From assembly GCA_000717735.1 (NCBI GenBank), contig JOBE01000039.1, forward strand, positions 1 through 64,000: a stretch of DNA of 64,000 bases. The letters run 5' to 3'. How positions within the stretch are numbered: the stretch's first letter is position 1; the number at the start of each line of letters is the position of its first letter. The notes under the pieces are model-generated. The model was given only the letters and a program-made list of their open reading frames with translations. It was not told the DNA's origin and ran no database searches. Both the position numbers and the translations under genes were made by a program. Of the stretch, positions 38,896 to 47,843 are shown in pieces. This DNA comes from Streptomyces griseoluteus (GTDB lineage Bacteria > Actinomycetota > Actinomycetes > Streptomycetales > Streptomycetaceae).

Positions 38896-39010
38896 TCCCC
38901 GGGGGGAGACCAGAAGGACCTGTCGAGCCGGACCGTGTAGGGCCGAGCCGAGCACGGCCGGGCGGCCGGGCCGCGTCCGTCAGGCGCCGTCTCTCAGCCG
39001 CCCGCGTCTC

Positions 39011-39430
39011 TCAGCCGCTCGTGACCGGTGGCAGGACCGGGAGGCCCTCGGCCTTCCATGCCTGGAAGCCGCCGATCAGGTCGGTCGCCCGGTGGAGACC
39101 CAGGCGGCGCAGGGACTCGACCGCGAGGGAGGAGGCGTAACCCTCGTTGCAGAGGACCACCACCCGCAGGTCGTGGCTGTTCGCCTCGGGCGCGCGGTGG
39201 CTGCCCCGGGGGTCGAGCCGCCATTCCAGTTCGTTGCGCTCCACCACCAGCGCGCCCGGGATCAGCCCGTCCCGATCGCGCAGGGCCGCGTAGCGCGTGT
39301 CCACCAGAAGCGCGTCACCCGCCTCGTACGCCTCGTGGGCGGCCCGGGGCGTGATCCGGTCCAGGCCCGACCTGACCCGCTCCAGGAGTTCGTCGATGCC
39401 GACCCGTTCCTCCTCGTGTGCGTCGCTCAC
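39011..39430 (-). CDS. Rhodanese-like sulfurtransferase
   Basis: A 139-aa single-domain rhodanese. The active-site loop is CNEGYASS with the catalytic Cys at about residue 93, preceded by LLVDTRYAALRDRDGLIPGA and followed by IGGFQAWKAEGLPV. It transfers a sulfane sulfur. The GTG start overlaps the cysteine dioxygenase stop (GTGA) and GGAGG lies 7 nt upstream. The pairing with a cysteine dioxygenase points to sulfur catabolism of cysteine. Confidence 0.93.
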   Translation of the reverse strand: MSDAHEEERVGIDELLERVRSGLDRITPRAAHEAYEAGDALLVDTRYAALRDRDGLIPGALVVERNELEWRLDPRGSHRAPEANSHDLRVVVLCNEGYASSLAVESLRRLGLHRATDLIGGFQAWKAEGLPVLPPVTSG

Positions 39431-39978
39431 TGCCAGTCCTCCGGGCGCTCGACCTGCTCAAGACGGAGTACCGCGCCCGTCCGGCTGAACCGCCGGATCA
39501 GCGGAAGCGGCGGATGGTACGCGTGCACCGACACCGCATGGGTGTCCGGGGCCTCGTTGAGCACCTCGTGCACGTGGTGGGTGCCGAAGGCGCGGCTCCC
39601 GCCCTCCCCGAGGCGCCGGGAGCGGTCGAGGCCGTCGGCCAGTTCCAGGGTCTTCCAGCCGCTCGCCGGCAGCCGGACCGCGAGCGCGTTCTCGGTCAGC
39701 GTGCCGCGCGCGGTGGCGAAGGCGCCCAGCGACTCGGCGTGGTCGTGCCAGCCGGTGCCGGTGCCGGGAGGCCAGCCGATGAGCCAGGCCTCGCTGCCGC
39801 CGGGGCCTTCGAGCCGCACCCAGGTGCGGCCCTCGGGGTCGAGCGGCAGGGAGTCGACCAGTTCACGATCCGCCGCCGTGCGTCGGACGAAGGCGAGGAG
39901 ATCGGCCGCCGTCGGGGCGCCGGAGGGAGCGGCAGGGGAGTGGGGTTTCGCGGTGGGTGCAGGGGTGGGTTGAGACAC
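39427..39978 (-). CDS. Cysteine dioxygenase (cupin)
   Basis: A 183-aa cupin-fold iron enzyme that oxidises cysteine to cysteine sulfinate. Metal-binding motif GWHDHAESLGAF (His pair near 80) and the second-half H (THHVHEVLNEAP) are present. The GTG at 39978 gives SQPTPAPTAKP as a short flexible N-terminus; earlier in-frame starts lie inside the leader region. It heads a two-gene operon with the rhodanese. A 15-codon cysteine-rich ORF lies 73 bases upstream. Confidence 0.88.
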   Translation of the reverse strand: MSQPTPAPTAKPHSPAAPSGAPTAADLLAFVRRTAADRELVDSLPLDPEGRTWVRLEGPGGSEAWLIGWPPGTGTGWHDHAESLGAFATARGTLTENALAVRLPASGWKTLELADGLDRSRRLGEGGSRAFGTHHVHEVLNEAPDTHAVSVHAYHPPLPLIRRFSRTGAVLRLEQVERPEDWQ

Positions 39979-40051
39979 GGATGACCGTCCTGGTTCGCTG
40001 AGAGCGCGCGGCGGCAGCACCAGTGGTGGCGCGCGCGGGGCAAGGGCGAGA

Positions 40052-40099
40052 TCAGCAGGACGGGCGACACACGCAGCCCGCATAGCGGACGAGGTCCAT
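40052..40099 (-). CDS. Cysteine-rich leader peptide of the cysteine dioxygenase operon
   Basis: A 15-codon ORF on the minus strand encodes MDLVRYAGCVCRPSC and stop. Three of the last seven residues are Cys, including a C-V-C pair. GGAGGG lies about 6 nt before the ATG. It ends 73 bases before the cysteine dioxygenase start. Short uORFs with clustered Cys codons are known cysteine-responsive attenuators in mycobacteria. A GC-rich inverted repeat (GCGCGCG, about 40008-40039) lies between the peptide and the dioxygenase. The peptide was not noticed by size-limited gene finding; translation is inferred. Confidence 0.7.
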   Translation of the reverse strand: MDLVRYAGCVCRPSC

Positions 40100-40145
40100 A
40101 TGGACCCTCCGCCACAGGCGCACATCGGTGTCGGTCACGCTCCGG

Positions 40146-40174
40146 AGTACACCATGAGCGCCCGGGGGAATCAA
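40146..40174 (-). promoter_or_regulatory. Promoter of the cysteine dioxygenase operon
   Basis: On the minus strand TTGATT (40174-40169), a 17-nt spacer, then TGTACT (40151-40146). The -35 overlaps the stop codon of the upstream monooxygenase gene. The leader would be about 40 nt before the small peptide. Confidence 0.6.
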
Positions 40175-41859
40175 CGCATGTCCGCCGTGCGGTCGCTGTC
40201 GGCGGACACCCCTGCCGCCACCTCTTCCTCCGTCTTCGCCTCCGCCCCGTCCGTCTCCGCGCCGCCGCGGGCCGCGTCCGCCGCAGCGTACAGCGACTCG
40301 GGGTGGACCCCGGAGAACGCGGCGACGAGGTGCCCGTCGGGCCGTACCAGCAGGACGGCGTGGGCCGGCGCGCCCGGGTACGCCTCGGTCACCAGGACCT
40401 CCGCCTTCGCCGGGAGGGCGCGCACCGCCTCGTCCAGCCGGGGCATGACCCCCGCACCCTGCCAGTGGCGCCGGTCCCACACCCCCGTACCGGGAGCGAC
40501 TAGCACGACCAGGAGGCGGCCCTGGCCGAGCCGGTCCCTGAGCCGTACGGTCGTGCCGTCGGGGGCGGTCACGCGGACGTCCTCGACGGGGGCGCCCTCC
40601 GGGGTGCCCACGGGCGTCCGTCCCTCGGTGTACGGGGGTGCGAGGGGGGAGTGCGGGTACGCGGGGGGCGCGCCGAGCGGGCCGCGCCCCACATGGCCGT
40701 CGGACAGCAGGGCGTCGTGGCCGCGAGTGCCCCCGGGGAGGTAGGTCCGCAGGCCTCCGCCGCCGCGCAGGGCGGGAAGCGACTGGTCCGCCGCGCGCAG
40801 CCGGTGGGCGACGGCTGAACGCCGCTCGCTCTGGTAGCTGTCGAGCAGTCGCTCCGAGGCGCCGTGGTGCCAGGTGTGGGCGAGCTTCCAGGCGAGGTTG
40901 TCCACGTCCCTGAACCCCTCGTCGAGGCCCTGGGTGCCGACCGCGCCGAGCAGGTGCGCCGCGTCCCCGGCGAGGAGGACCCGGTCGACCCGCCAGCGGC
41001 GGGCGAGCCGCTGGTGCAGGGTGTGCACGCCGGTGTCGATGAGTTCGTACGGGGGTGTCACCCCGTCGCACCAGCCGGCCAGGGTCTCGCGGATCCGGGC
41101 GACCAGCGCGTCCGGGGTGACGAGGTCGCCCCGGGGCGGCAGCAGCCAGTCGATCCGCCACACCCCGTCGGGCAGCGGGCGGGCGGTGATCTCGTCGGGG
41201 GCGCCCCGCCAGGGGGGCTGACGGTGCAGCAGGGCCTCGCCGGGCCAGGGGAGTTCGGTGCGGAGCGCGGCGACCGCGTGCCGCTCGACCGCCGTACGGC
41301 CGGGGAAGCGGATCCCGAGGAGCTTGCGCACGGTCGAGCGGGATCCGTCGCAGCCGACGAGGTGGCTGCCGCGCCACCAGGTGCCGCCGGGGCCCCGGGT
41401 GTGGGCGACCACCCCGTCCTTGTCCTGCTCGATGGTGTCGAGCCGGGACTCGGTGACGAGCCGGACGAGCTTCTGGTGGGCGATGGCGTCGCGGAGTCCG
41501 CGTGCGAGGGCGTGCTGGGGGATGTGCAGCGGCGCGGCGGGGGTCGCGGGCGCGCCGGGGTCCTCGGACCATTCCTCCGTGCCGCCGAGGCCGAGGTCGA
41601 GTTCGTGGTGGCGCACCAGCTGGCGGCGGCGCATACCGCGCCAGCCGACCCAGCGGAGGCCCTCGTCACGGAGGGTGGTGCAGCCCAGCCGCTCCACCAT
41701 GGCGGCCGTGTCGGCGCGCAGGACGACGCTCCGGGCGGGGCGCGGCTCCTCCTTGCCCGAGCCCTCGTCGAGGACGACGCTGGGCACACCCTGCGCGGCG
41801 AGCGCGAGGGAGAGCGCGAGGCCGACCGGCCCCGCGCCCACGATGATCACCGGGTCCAC
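40171..41859 (-). CDS. FAD-dependent aromatic monooxygenase
   Basis: A 562-aa class A flavoprotein hydroxylase. The FAD motif is IIVGAGPVGLALSLALA (about 4-20), followed by the DG motif LVGCDGSRSTVRKLLG and the GD motif VLLAGDAAHLLGAVGTQGL. The C-terminal ~120 residues form a thioredoxin-like domain as in phenol hydroxylases. The GTG start has AGGAG 7 nt upstream; starts further upstream lack a site. Substrate unknown: relatives act on phenols, 3-(3-hydroxyphenyl)propionate or antibiotic intermediates such as rifampicin. It lies alone between the glutamate transporter and the cysteine operon. Confidence 0.88.
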   Translation of the reverse strand: MDPVIIVGAGPVGLALSLALAAQGVPSVVLDEGSGKEEPRPARSVVLRADTAAMVERLGCTTLRDEGLRWVGWRGMRRRQLVRHHELDLGLGGTEEWSEDPGAPATPAAPLHIPQHALARGLRDAIAHQKLVRLVTESRLDTIEQDKDGVVAHTRGPGGTWWRGSHLVGCDGSRSTVRKLLGIRFPGRTAVERHAVAALRTELPWPGEALLHRQPPWRGAPDEITARPLPDGVWRIDWLLPPRGDLVTPDALVARIRETLAGWCDGVTPPYELIDTGVHTLHQRLARRWRVDRVLLAGDAAHLLGAVGTQGLDEGFRDVDNLAWKLAHTWHHGASERLLDSYQSERRSAVAHRLRAADQSLPALRGGGGLRTYLPGGTRGHDALLSDGHVGRGPLGAPPAYPHSPLAPPYTEGRTPVGTPEGAPVEDVRVTAPDGTTVRLRDRLGQGRLLVVLVAPGTGVWDRRHWQGAGVMPRLDEAVRALPAKAEVLVTEAYPGAPAHAVLLVRPDGHLVAAFSGVHPESLYAAADAARGGAETDGAEAKTEEEVAAGVSADSDRTADMR

Positions 41860-42051
41860 GGCGCGGCTCCTGAAGGCCGGACGGTCATGGGGGCAGCACA
41901 GCTGAGTGTGGCACGAGCCCGGTGCTTGATCACAGACCGTATGCAACCCACTGAGGGTGCTTGCGTCAAGCGACGGGGTGGGCGCGGTGCGGCCGACCTG
42001 AAGTCGGTTCCGCTCCGGCCCACCCCTGTTGTCCCACGGCCCCCGTCGGGG

Positions 42052-42942
42052 TCAGGCGTCGCTGACGGCCTTCTTGACCGCGTCGGCGGCTCCGGCCTGG
42101 GCCGGAATGACCACCGCGGCGGTCTTCTTGCCCTGCCGCAGGCGCTTCTCCAGGCGTCCGGCGAGGGCGGTGAGGATCGCGTTGATGACGATGAAGATCA
42201 ACGCGATGACCGTGAAGGTGGCGATCGTGTTGGCGCCGTAGTTGGCCGTGATCTGCCGGTTCTGGCTGAGCAGCTCCTCGAAGCCGAGCAGGGCGCCGCC
42301 GAGCGCGGTGTCCTTGACGATCACGACGAGCTGGCTGACGAGGGCGGGGAGCATGACGGTGACGGCCTGCGGCAGCAGGACGTACAGCATGGTCTGGCCC
42401 TTGCGCATGCCGAGTGCCTCGGAGGCGTCGCCCTGGCCCCGGGGCAGCGAGAGCACGCCGGCCCGGACGACCTCGGCGATCACGGAGGCGTTGTAGAGCA
42501 CCAGGCCGGTGACGACCGCGTACAGGGGGCGGAAGTCGGAGCTGACCGTCGTGAACTCGCGGTACAGGGCGGCCGCGAACATCATCAGGAGCAGTACCGG
42601 GATGGCGCGGAAGAACTCGACGACCGCGCCGACGGGCACCCGTACCCAGCGGTGGTCGGACAGCCGGCCGATGCCGAGGAGAGCGCCGAGCGGCAGCGCG
42701 ATCAGGATGGAGAGCGCGGCGGCCTTCAGGGTCTCCGTCAGGCCGGGCAGCAGGTACGTCGTCCAGACCTGGGAGTCGGTGACGAACGGCGTCCACTTGT
42801 CGGCGGCGAGCTGGTTCTTGTCGGCCAGGGCGGACAGGACCCACCAGGCCGCCACGGCCATGACCGCGAGGAAGACGATCGTGTAGAGGACGTTCCGCCG
42901 CTTGGCGCGGGGCCCGGGGGTGTCGTACAGGACGGAGGTCAT
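42052..42942 (-). CDS. gluD: Glutamate ABC transporter permease GluD
   Basis: A 296-aa permease of the polar amino acid family. Five hydrophobic segments are visible, with the EAA-loop type sequence EALGMRKGQTMLYVLLPQAV. The C-terminal ~30 residues are charged and Ala-rich. The start overlaps the gluC stop by four bases. It is the last gene of gluABCD. Confidence 0.93.
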   Translation of the reverse strand: MTSVLYDTPGPRAKRRNVLYTIVFLAVMAVAAWWVLSALADKNQLAADKWTPFVTDSQVWTTYLLPGLTETLKAAALSILIALPLGALLGIGRLSDHRWVRVPVGAVVEFFRAIPVLLLMMFAAALYREFTTVSSDFRPLYAVVTGLVLYNASVIAEVVRAGVLSLPRGQGDASEALGMRKGQTMLYVLLPQAVTVMLPALVSQLVVIVKDTALGGALLGFEELLSQNRQITANYGANTIATFTVIALIFIVINAILTALAGRLEKRLRQGKKTAAVVIPAQAGAADAVKKAVSDA

Positions 42943-43613
42943 CGCTTCACCGCCAGTCGCTTGGCCGCCCAGCCCAGGATCAGGCCGGTGGGGAGGGTGA
43001 GGACCATGAAGCCGAAGGCGAAGACGGCGAAGACGGCGAAGAGCGCGTCCGCCTCGTTCTCGATCATCTCCTTCATCAGGAACGCCGCCTCGGCGGCGCT
43101 GATCGCCGCTGCCACGGTGGTGTTCTTGGTGAGGGCGATCAGGACGTTGGCCAACGGGGTCACGACCGCGCGGAACGCCTGCGGGAGCACGATCAGCGTG
43201 AGGACCTGCGTGAAGCTCAGCCCCAGGGCGCGGGCCGCCTCCGCCTGGCCGGGCGGCACGGTGTTGATGCCGGAGCGCAGCGCCTCGCAGACGAAGGTGC
43301 CGGTGTACGCGGTGAGTCCGAGGACCGCCAGCCGGAAGCCGATGTCCTTGAAGTCGGAGCCGCCGAGTGTGACCCCGAGCGTCTGGTCGAGGCCCAGCGA
43401 ACAGGCCACGATGACCACGGTCAGCGGAGTGTTCCGGACGATGTTCACGTACGCGGTGCCGAAGGCGCGCATCAGCGGGACCGGGCTGACCCGCATCGCG
43501 ACCAGGGCGGTGCCCCAGATCAGCGAGCCGATCGCCGAGTAGAGGGCGAGCTTCGCCGTCACCCAGAAGGCGCCGAGCAGGTCGTACTGCCCGGAATCAA
43601 GAAAGTCGAACAC
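42939..43613 (-). CDS. gluC: Glutamate ABC transporter permease GluC
   Basis: A 224-aa permease paired with GluD. Coupling motif: EAARALGLSFTQVLTLIVLPQAF. The GTG at 43613 has GGGAGAG about 9 nt upstream. It is translationally coupled to gluD. The pair forms the membrane channel of the importer. Confidence 0.93.
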   Translation of the reverse strand: MFDFLDSGQYDLLGAFWVTAKLALYSAIGSLIWGTALVAMRVSPVPLMRAFGTAYVNIVRNTPLTVVIVACSLGLDQTLGVTLGGSDFKDIGFRLAVLGLTAYTGTFVCEALRSGINTVPPGQAEAARALGLSFTQVLTLIVLPQAFRAVVTPLANVLIALTKNTTVAAAISAAEAAFLMKEMIENEADALFAVFAVFAFGFMVLTLPTGLILGWAAKRLAVKR

Positions 43614-43726
43614 GATGCCCGCGCTCTCCCCTGGTGGTCGGTCGGTGGGACGGCCGCTGCGTGGGCAGCGGCCGGTGCGACGGCCGCCCCGCTCGGGGGC
43701 GGCCGTCACGGCCGGAGCGGGTCAGG

Positions 43727-44548
43727 TCAGTTCTCGACCTTCGGCGCGGCCTCGTACTTGTAGCCGGACGGGCCGAAGTGCTGCTTGACGAGCTTCTCCC
43801 AGGTGCCGTCGGAGACCATCTTCTCCAGCGCCTTGTTGATCTTGCCGCGCAGCTCGTCGTCGCCCTTCTTGACGCCGATGCCGTACTTCTCGTCGCTCAT
43901 CCGCAGACCGGCGAGCTTGAACTTGCCCGCGTGCTCCTTCTGCGAGGCGTACCCGGCGAGGATGGAGTCGTCGGTGGTCAGGGCGTCGACACGCTTGTTC
44001 TCCAGGCCGGTCAGGCACTCGGAGTAGCCGCCGAGCTGCTGGAGGTCGGCCTTCGGGGCGAGCTTGTCCTTGACGTTCTGCGCGGAGGTCGAGCCGGTGA
44101 CCGAGCAGAGCTTCTTGGAGTTCAGGTCCTCGACCTTGGTGATCGAGCTGTCGTCGGCGCGCACGAGCAGGTCCTGGTGGGCCAGGAAGTACGGACCGGC
44201 GAAGTCGACCTCCTTCTTGCGCTTGTCGTTGATCGAGTAGCTGGCGACGACGAACTTCACGTCACCGTTCTTGATCAGGTTCTCGCGCTCGGCGCTGGGC
44301 GCCTGCTTGAAGTCGATCTTGTCCTCGGCGTAGCCGAGCTCCTTGGCGACGTAACGGGCGACGTCCACGTCGAAGCCGGCGTACTTGCCGTCCGGGGTCT
44401 TCAGGCCCAGGCCGGGCTGGTCGAACTTGATGCCGACGTTGATCTTGTCACCGTTGCTGCCGGAGTCCGAGCCGCCGCCGCAGGCGGTGGCGGTCAGGGC
44501 GAGGACGGCGGCGGCCGCGACGGCGGTGGAGGTGCGACGAAGCTTCAT
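43727..44548 (-). CDS. gluB: Glutamate-binding lipoprotein GluB
   Basis: A 273-aa solute-binding protein of SBP family 3. A lipoprotein signal (MKLRRTSTAVAAAAVLAL then TATAC) places the lipidated Cys at residue 23. The mature part has FDVDVARYVAKELGY, FVVASYSINDKRKKEVDFAG and YFLAHQDLLVR. It is tethered outside the membrane and delivers substrate to GluCD. Confidence 0.94.
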   Translation of the reverse strand: MKLRRTSTAVAAAAVLALTATACGGGSDSGSNGDKINVGIKFDQPGLGLKTPDGKYAGFDVDVARYVAKELGYAEDKIDFKQAPSAERENLIKNGDVKFVVASYSINDKRKKEVDFAGPYFLAHQDLLVRADDSSITKVEDLNSKKLCSVTGSTSAQNVKDKLAPKADLQQLGGYSECLTGLENKRVDALTTDDSILAGYASQKEHAGKFKLAGLRMSDEKYGIGVKKGDDELRGKINKALEKMVSDGTWEKLVKQHFGPSGYKYEAAPKVEN

Positions 44549-44602
44549 CGAGGAATGTCCCTTGATCTAGAAGTGAGTTGGGAAGAATAGGCCCGAACTC
44601 GC

Positions 44603-45400
44603 TCAGTGGTGAAGGATCTTGGAGAGGAAGTCCTTGGCCCGGTCGCTGCGCGGGTTGCTGAAGAACTCCTCGGGCGTGGCCTGTTCGACGATGCGTCCGT
44701 CGGCCATGAACACGACCCGGTTGGCGGCGGAGCGGGCGAAACCCATCTCGTGGGTCACGACCACCATCGTCATGCCGTCCCTGGCCAGCTGCTGCATGAC
44801 CTCCAGGACCTCGTTGATCATCTCGGGGTCGAGAGCCGAGGTCGGCTCGTCGAACAGCATGACCTTCGGGCCCATCGCGAGGGCGCGGGCGATCGCCACG
44901 CGCTGCTGCTGACCACCGGAGAGCTGCGCGGGGTACTTGTCCGCCTGGGTGCCGACCCCGACCCGGTCCAGCAGGGCGCGGGCCTTGGCCTCGGCGGCCT
45001 TCTTCTCCGTCCTGCGGACCTTGATCTGCCCCAGCATCACGTTCTCGAGCACCGTCTTGTGCGCGAAGAGGTTGAACGACTGGAACACCATGCCGACGTC
45101 GGACCGCAGTCGGGCGAGCTCCTTGCCCTCCGTCGGCAGCGGCTTGCCGTCGATGCTGATGGAGCCGGAGTCGATGCTCTCCAGCCGGTTGATCGTGCGG
45201 CACAGCGTCGACTTGCCGGACCCGGACGGTCCGATGACGACCACGACCTCGCCGCGGCTGATCGTCAGGTCGATGTCCTGGAGGACATGCAGTGCGCCGA
45301 AGTGCTTGTTCACGCCGGACAGTACGACCAGGTCGTCCGCGGCGCGCGGGGTGTCCTCAGGCCCCTTGGACACTGACTGGGACACAGACTCTCCGCTCAT
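44603..45400 (-). CDS. gluA: Glutamate ABC transporter ATPase GluA
   Basis: A 265-aa ABC ATPase. Walker [11 protein letters not shown]-loop FQSFNLFAH, signature [15 protein letters not shown], Walker [13 protein letters not shown] and the H-loop His in VVTHEMGFA are all intact. The first ~20 residues are a variable tail. It is the first gene of the operon and is divergent from gluR. Confidence 0.95.
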   Translation of the reverse strand: MSGESVSQSVSKGPEDTPRAADDLVVLSGVNKHFGALHVLQDIDLTISRGEVVVVIGPSGSGKSTLCRTINRLESIDSGSISIDGKPLPTEGKELARLRSDVGMVFQSFNLFAHKTVLENVMLGQIKVRRTEKKAAEAKARALLDRVGVGTQADKYPAQLSGGQQQRVAIARALAMGPKVMLFDEPTSALDPEMINEVLEVMQQLARDGMTMVVVTHEMGFARSAANRVVFMADGRIVEQATPEEFFSNPRSDRAKDFLSKILHH

Positions 45401-45434
45401 CGGGCTCTTGCTCCGTCCTCCTCGGTTGGGGAGG

Positions 45435-45463
45435 ACACTAGAGACCCGATGTGAGGACCGTCA
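45435..45463 (-). promoter_or_regulatory. Candidate gluA promoter
   Basis: On the minus strand TGACGG (45463-45458), 17 nt, TAGTGT (45440-45435), about 35 bp before the gluA ATG. The -35 is imperfect, fitting activation by a regulator. Confidence 0.5.
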
Positions 45464-45574
45464 TTACATCTGAGCGGAAATTGAGGATAACGATCCGGCC
45501 GCAACCGGACACAGTGTGTGAACGGGACACCCGCAGCCGTCCCGGGTGCATAACAGAAACACCGGCGACACAGG

Positions 45575-45633
45575 GTGACACTTGACTGTGACACCGAAGA
45601 TCGGTGTTCATGCCCTGGTACCACCTGGTACAC
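45575..45633 (+). promoter_or_regulatory. Direct repeats upstream of gluR: candidate GluR operators
   Basis: Two direct repeats lie in the gluA-gluR gap: GTGACAC at 45575-45581 and 45588-45594 (flanking TTGACT), and CCTGGTAC at 45614-45621 and 45624-45631 with a 10-bp period. OmpR/PhoB-family regulators bind direct repeats with this sort of spacing. TTGACT (45582-45587) may be the gluR -35. Confidence 0.5.
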
Positions 45634-45674
45634 AGAGAGCCGCCGATCGGCACATCACCACGGAGGAGGTACGT

Positions 45675-46388
45675 ATGCGACTGCTGCTCGTCGAGGACGA
45701 CGACCATGTCGCCGCCGCCCTCTCCGCGATCCTCGCCCGGCACGGCTTCACCGTCACCCACGCCCGCAACGGCGAGGAGGCGCTCCAGGCCGTCCTGCCC
45801 ACGGCGCAGGGCGAGCGCCCCTCCTACGGGGTGATCCTGCTCGACCTCGGCCTCCCCGACCAGGACGGCTACCAGGTCTGCGGCCGCATCCGGAAGCTCA
45901 CCACCACCCCGGTGATCATGGTGACCGCCCGGGCCGACGTACGCTCCCGGATCCACGGGCTCAACCTCGGCGCCGACGACTACGTCGTCAAGCCCTACGA
46001 CCCCGGCGAGCTCCTCGCCCGCATCCACGCGGTCAGCCGGCGCAACGCCGGCACCGAAGAGGCCGGCGGGAGCGGCACCGGCACCGACGGCACCCTGCTG
46101 CGGCTGGGATCCGTCACCATCGAGCTGCCCACCCGGCGCGTCAGCGTCGAAGGCGAGAGCGTCCCCCTCACCCGCAAGGAGTTCGACCTGCTCGCCCTCC
46201 TCGCCCAGCGCCCCGGAGTCGTCTTCCGCCGGGAGCAGATCATCAGCGAGGTCTGGCACACCAGTTGGGAGGGGACCGGCCGCACCCTGGAGGTGCACGT
46301 CGCCTCCCTGCGCTCCAAGCTGCGCATGCCCGCCCTCATCGAGACCGTGCGGGGCGTCGGCTACCGCCTGGTCGCCCCCGCCGCCTGA
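45675..46388 (+). CDS. gluR: OmpR-family response regulator GluR
   Basis: A 237-aa regulator. The receiver has acidic residues at 8-10, Asp57 (ILLDLGLPDQDGY) and Lys in DDYVVKPY. The winged-helix domain (about 140-235) has LTRKEFDLLALLAQRPG and HVASLRSKLR. The ATG has GGAGGAGG 5-6 nt upstream. It is divergent from gluABCD and is followed by its kinase. In S. coelicolor the matching pair GluR-GluK senses glutamate and activates gluABCD; assignment here rests on this context. Confidence 0.88.
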   Translation: MRLLLVEDDDHVAAALSAILARHGFTVTHARNGEEALQAVLPTAQGERPSYGVILLDLGLPDQDGYQVCGRIRKLTTTPVIMVTARADVRSRIHGLNLGADDYVVKPYDPGELLARIHAVSRRNAGTEEAGGSGTGTDGTLLRLGSVTIELPTRRVSVEGESVPLTRKEFDLLALLAQRPGVVFRREQIISEVWHTSWEGTGRTLEVHVASLRSKLRMPALIETVRGVGYRLVAPAA

Positions 46389-46406
46389 CCGCGGGACGGC
46401 CCCTCC

Positions 46407-47843
46407 GTGCGCACCCGCCTCTTGCCGCTGCTCATCGTCCTGATGGCGGGCGTCCTGCTCGCCCTCGGCTTCCCGCTCGCCGCCAGCCTCGCCGCGTCCG
46501 AACAGCAGCGGGTCATCGTCGACCGGCTCGACGACGGCGCGCGCTTCGCCGCCCTGGCCCAGTTCGTCAGCGACACCAGCCCCGGCACCGACGAGCGGCG
46601 CGCCACCCTCCGCGGCGAACTCGCCAGCTACCACGACGTGTACGACATCCGCGTCGGCATCTTCTACCGCGACAACCGGTCCATGGCCGCCGCCCCCGAG
46701 GACTGGGTCGTCCCGTACGAGGGGGAGGGCCGCCGCGCCTTCCGCGAGGCGCTGCTCGGCCGCCGCAGCCACGACCCGCCCCAGGTGTGGCCCTGGCAGG
46801 GGCACGCCCGGATCACCATCGCCTCCCCGGTCGTCAGGGACGGTGACGTCGTCGCCGTCGTCGTCACCGACTCGCCCACCGGACAGCTCCGTTCCCGCAT
46901 CCTGCGCGGCTGGCTGCTGATCTTCGCGGGCGAGGCCGCCGCCATGCTGCTCGCCGTCGGCGCCGCCTTCCGGCTCACCGGCTGGGTCCTGCGTCCCGTC
47001 CGCGTCCTCGACTCCGTCACCCACGACATCGCCACCGGGCGGATGAACTCGCGCGTCGCCGCGACCGGTGGGCCGCCCGAACTGCGACGCCTCGCCCGCT
47101 CGTTCAACGAGATGGCCGACAACGTCGAGGAAGCGCTCGAACAGCAGCGGGCGTTCGTCGCCGACGCCTCCCACCAACTGCGCAACCCGCTGGCCGCGCT
47201 GCTCCTGCGGATCGAGCTGCTCGCCATGGAGCTCCCCGAGGGGAACGAGGAGATCGCCTCCGTACGGACCGAGGGCAAGCGCCTCTCCCAGGTCCTCGAC
47301 GACCTCCTCGACCTGGCCCTCGCCGAGCACACGGCGGCCGAGCTGCGGCTCGTCGACGTCGGCGCGCTCACCGCCGAGCGGGTCGCCTCCTGGCGGCCGG
47401 TCGCCGACGACAAGGGCGTCCTGCTGACCGGGGAGTGCGGGGCCGCCACGGGGTGGGCGGACCCGGTGGCGCTCTCCAGCGCCCTGGACGCGGTGATCGA
47501 CAACGCGCTCAAGTTCACGCCGCCGGGGGAGGAGGTCACCGTCACGGTCCCGGTGCCGAAGGGCACCGACGGCGTCTCGGTCGTCGTCGCCGACCACGGG
47601 CCCGGCCTCACCGAGGACGAGCTGGTACGGGTCGGCGACCGCTTCTGGCGCTCCGGGCGGCACCAGAACGTCAAGGGCTCGGGGCTCGGCCTGTCCATCA
47701 CGCGCGTCCTGCTGACGGCCGGTGGCGGAAGCCTCGCGTTCGCCCCGAACGAGCCGCACGGGCTACGGGTGACGGTGACGGTCCCCCGGCACGCTCCCGC
47801 CGACGGCGGCAGGAGCACCGGTCAGGGCTTCACCGAGCGGTAG
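46407..47843 (+). CDS. gluK: Sensor histidine kinase GluK
   Basis: A 478-aa membrane kinase. Two hydrophobic segments (about 5-30 and 168-192) flank an extracellular sensor of about 135 residues. HAMP (about 193-245), HisKA with His256 (DASHQLRNPLAALLL) and HATPase (DNALKFTPPGE, DHGPGL, GSGLGLSI) follow. It uses a GTG start. Its last 22 bases overlap the convergent TAXI gene. It would signal through GluR. Confidence 0.88.
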   Translation: MRTRLLPLLIVLMAGVLLALGFPLAASLAASEQQRVIVDRLDDGARFAALAQFVSDTSPGTDERRATLRGELASYHDVYDIRVGIFYRDNRSMAAAPEDWVVPYEGEGRRAFREALLGRRSHDPPQVWPWQGHARITIASPVVRDGDVVAVVVTDSPTGQLRSRILRGWLLIFAGEAAAMLLAVGAAFRLTGWVLRPVRVLDSVTHDIATGRMNSRVAATGGPPELRRLARSFNEMADNVEEALEQQRAFVADASHQLRNPLAALLLRIELLAMELPEGNEEIASVRTEGKRLSQVLDDLLDLALAEHTAAELRLVDVGALTAERVASWRPVADDKGVLLTGECGAATGWADPVALSSALDAVIDNALKFTPPGEEVTVTVPVPKGTDGVSVVVADHGPGLTEDELVRVGDRFWRSGRHQNVKGSGLGLSITRVLLTAGGGSLAFAPNEPHGLRVTVTVPRHAPADGGRSTGQGFTER

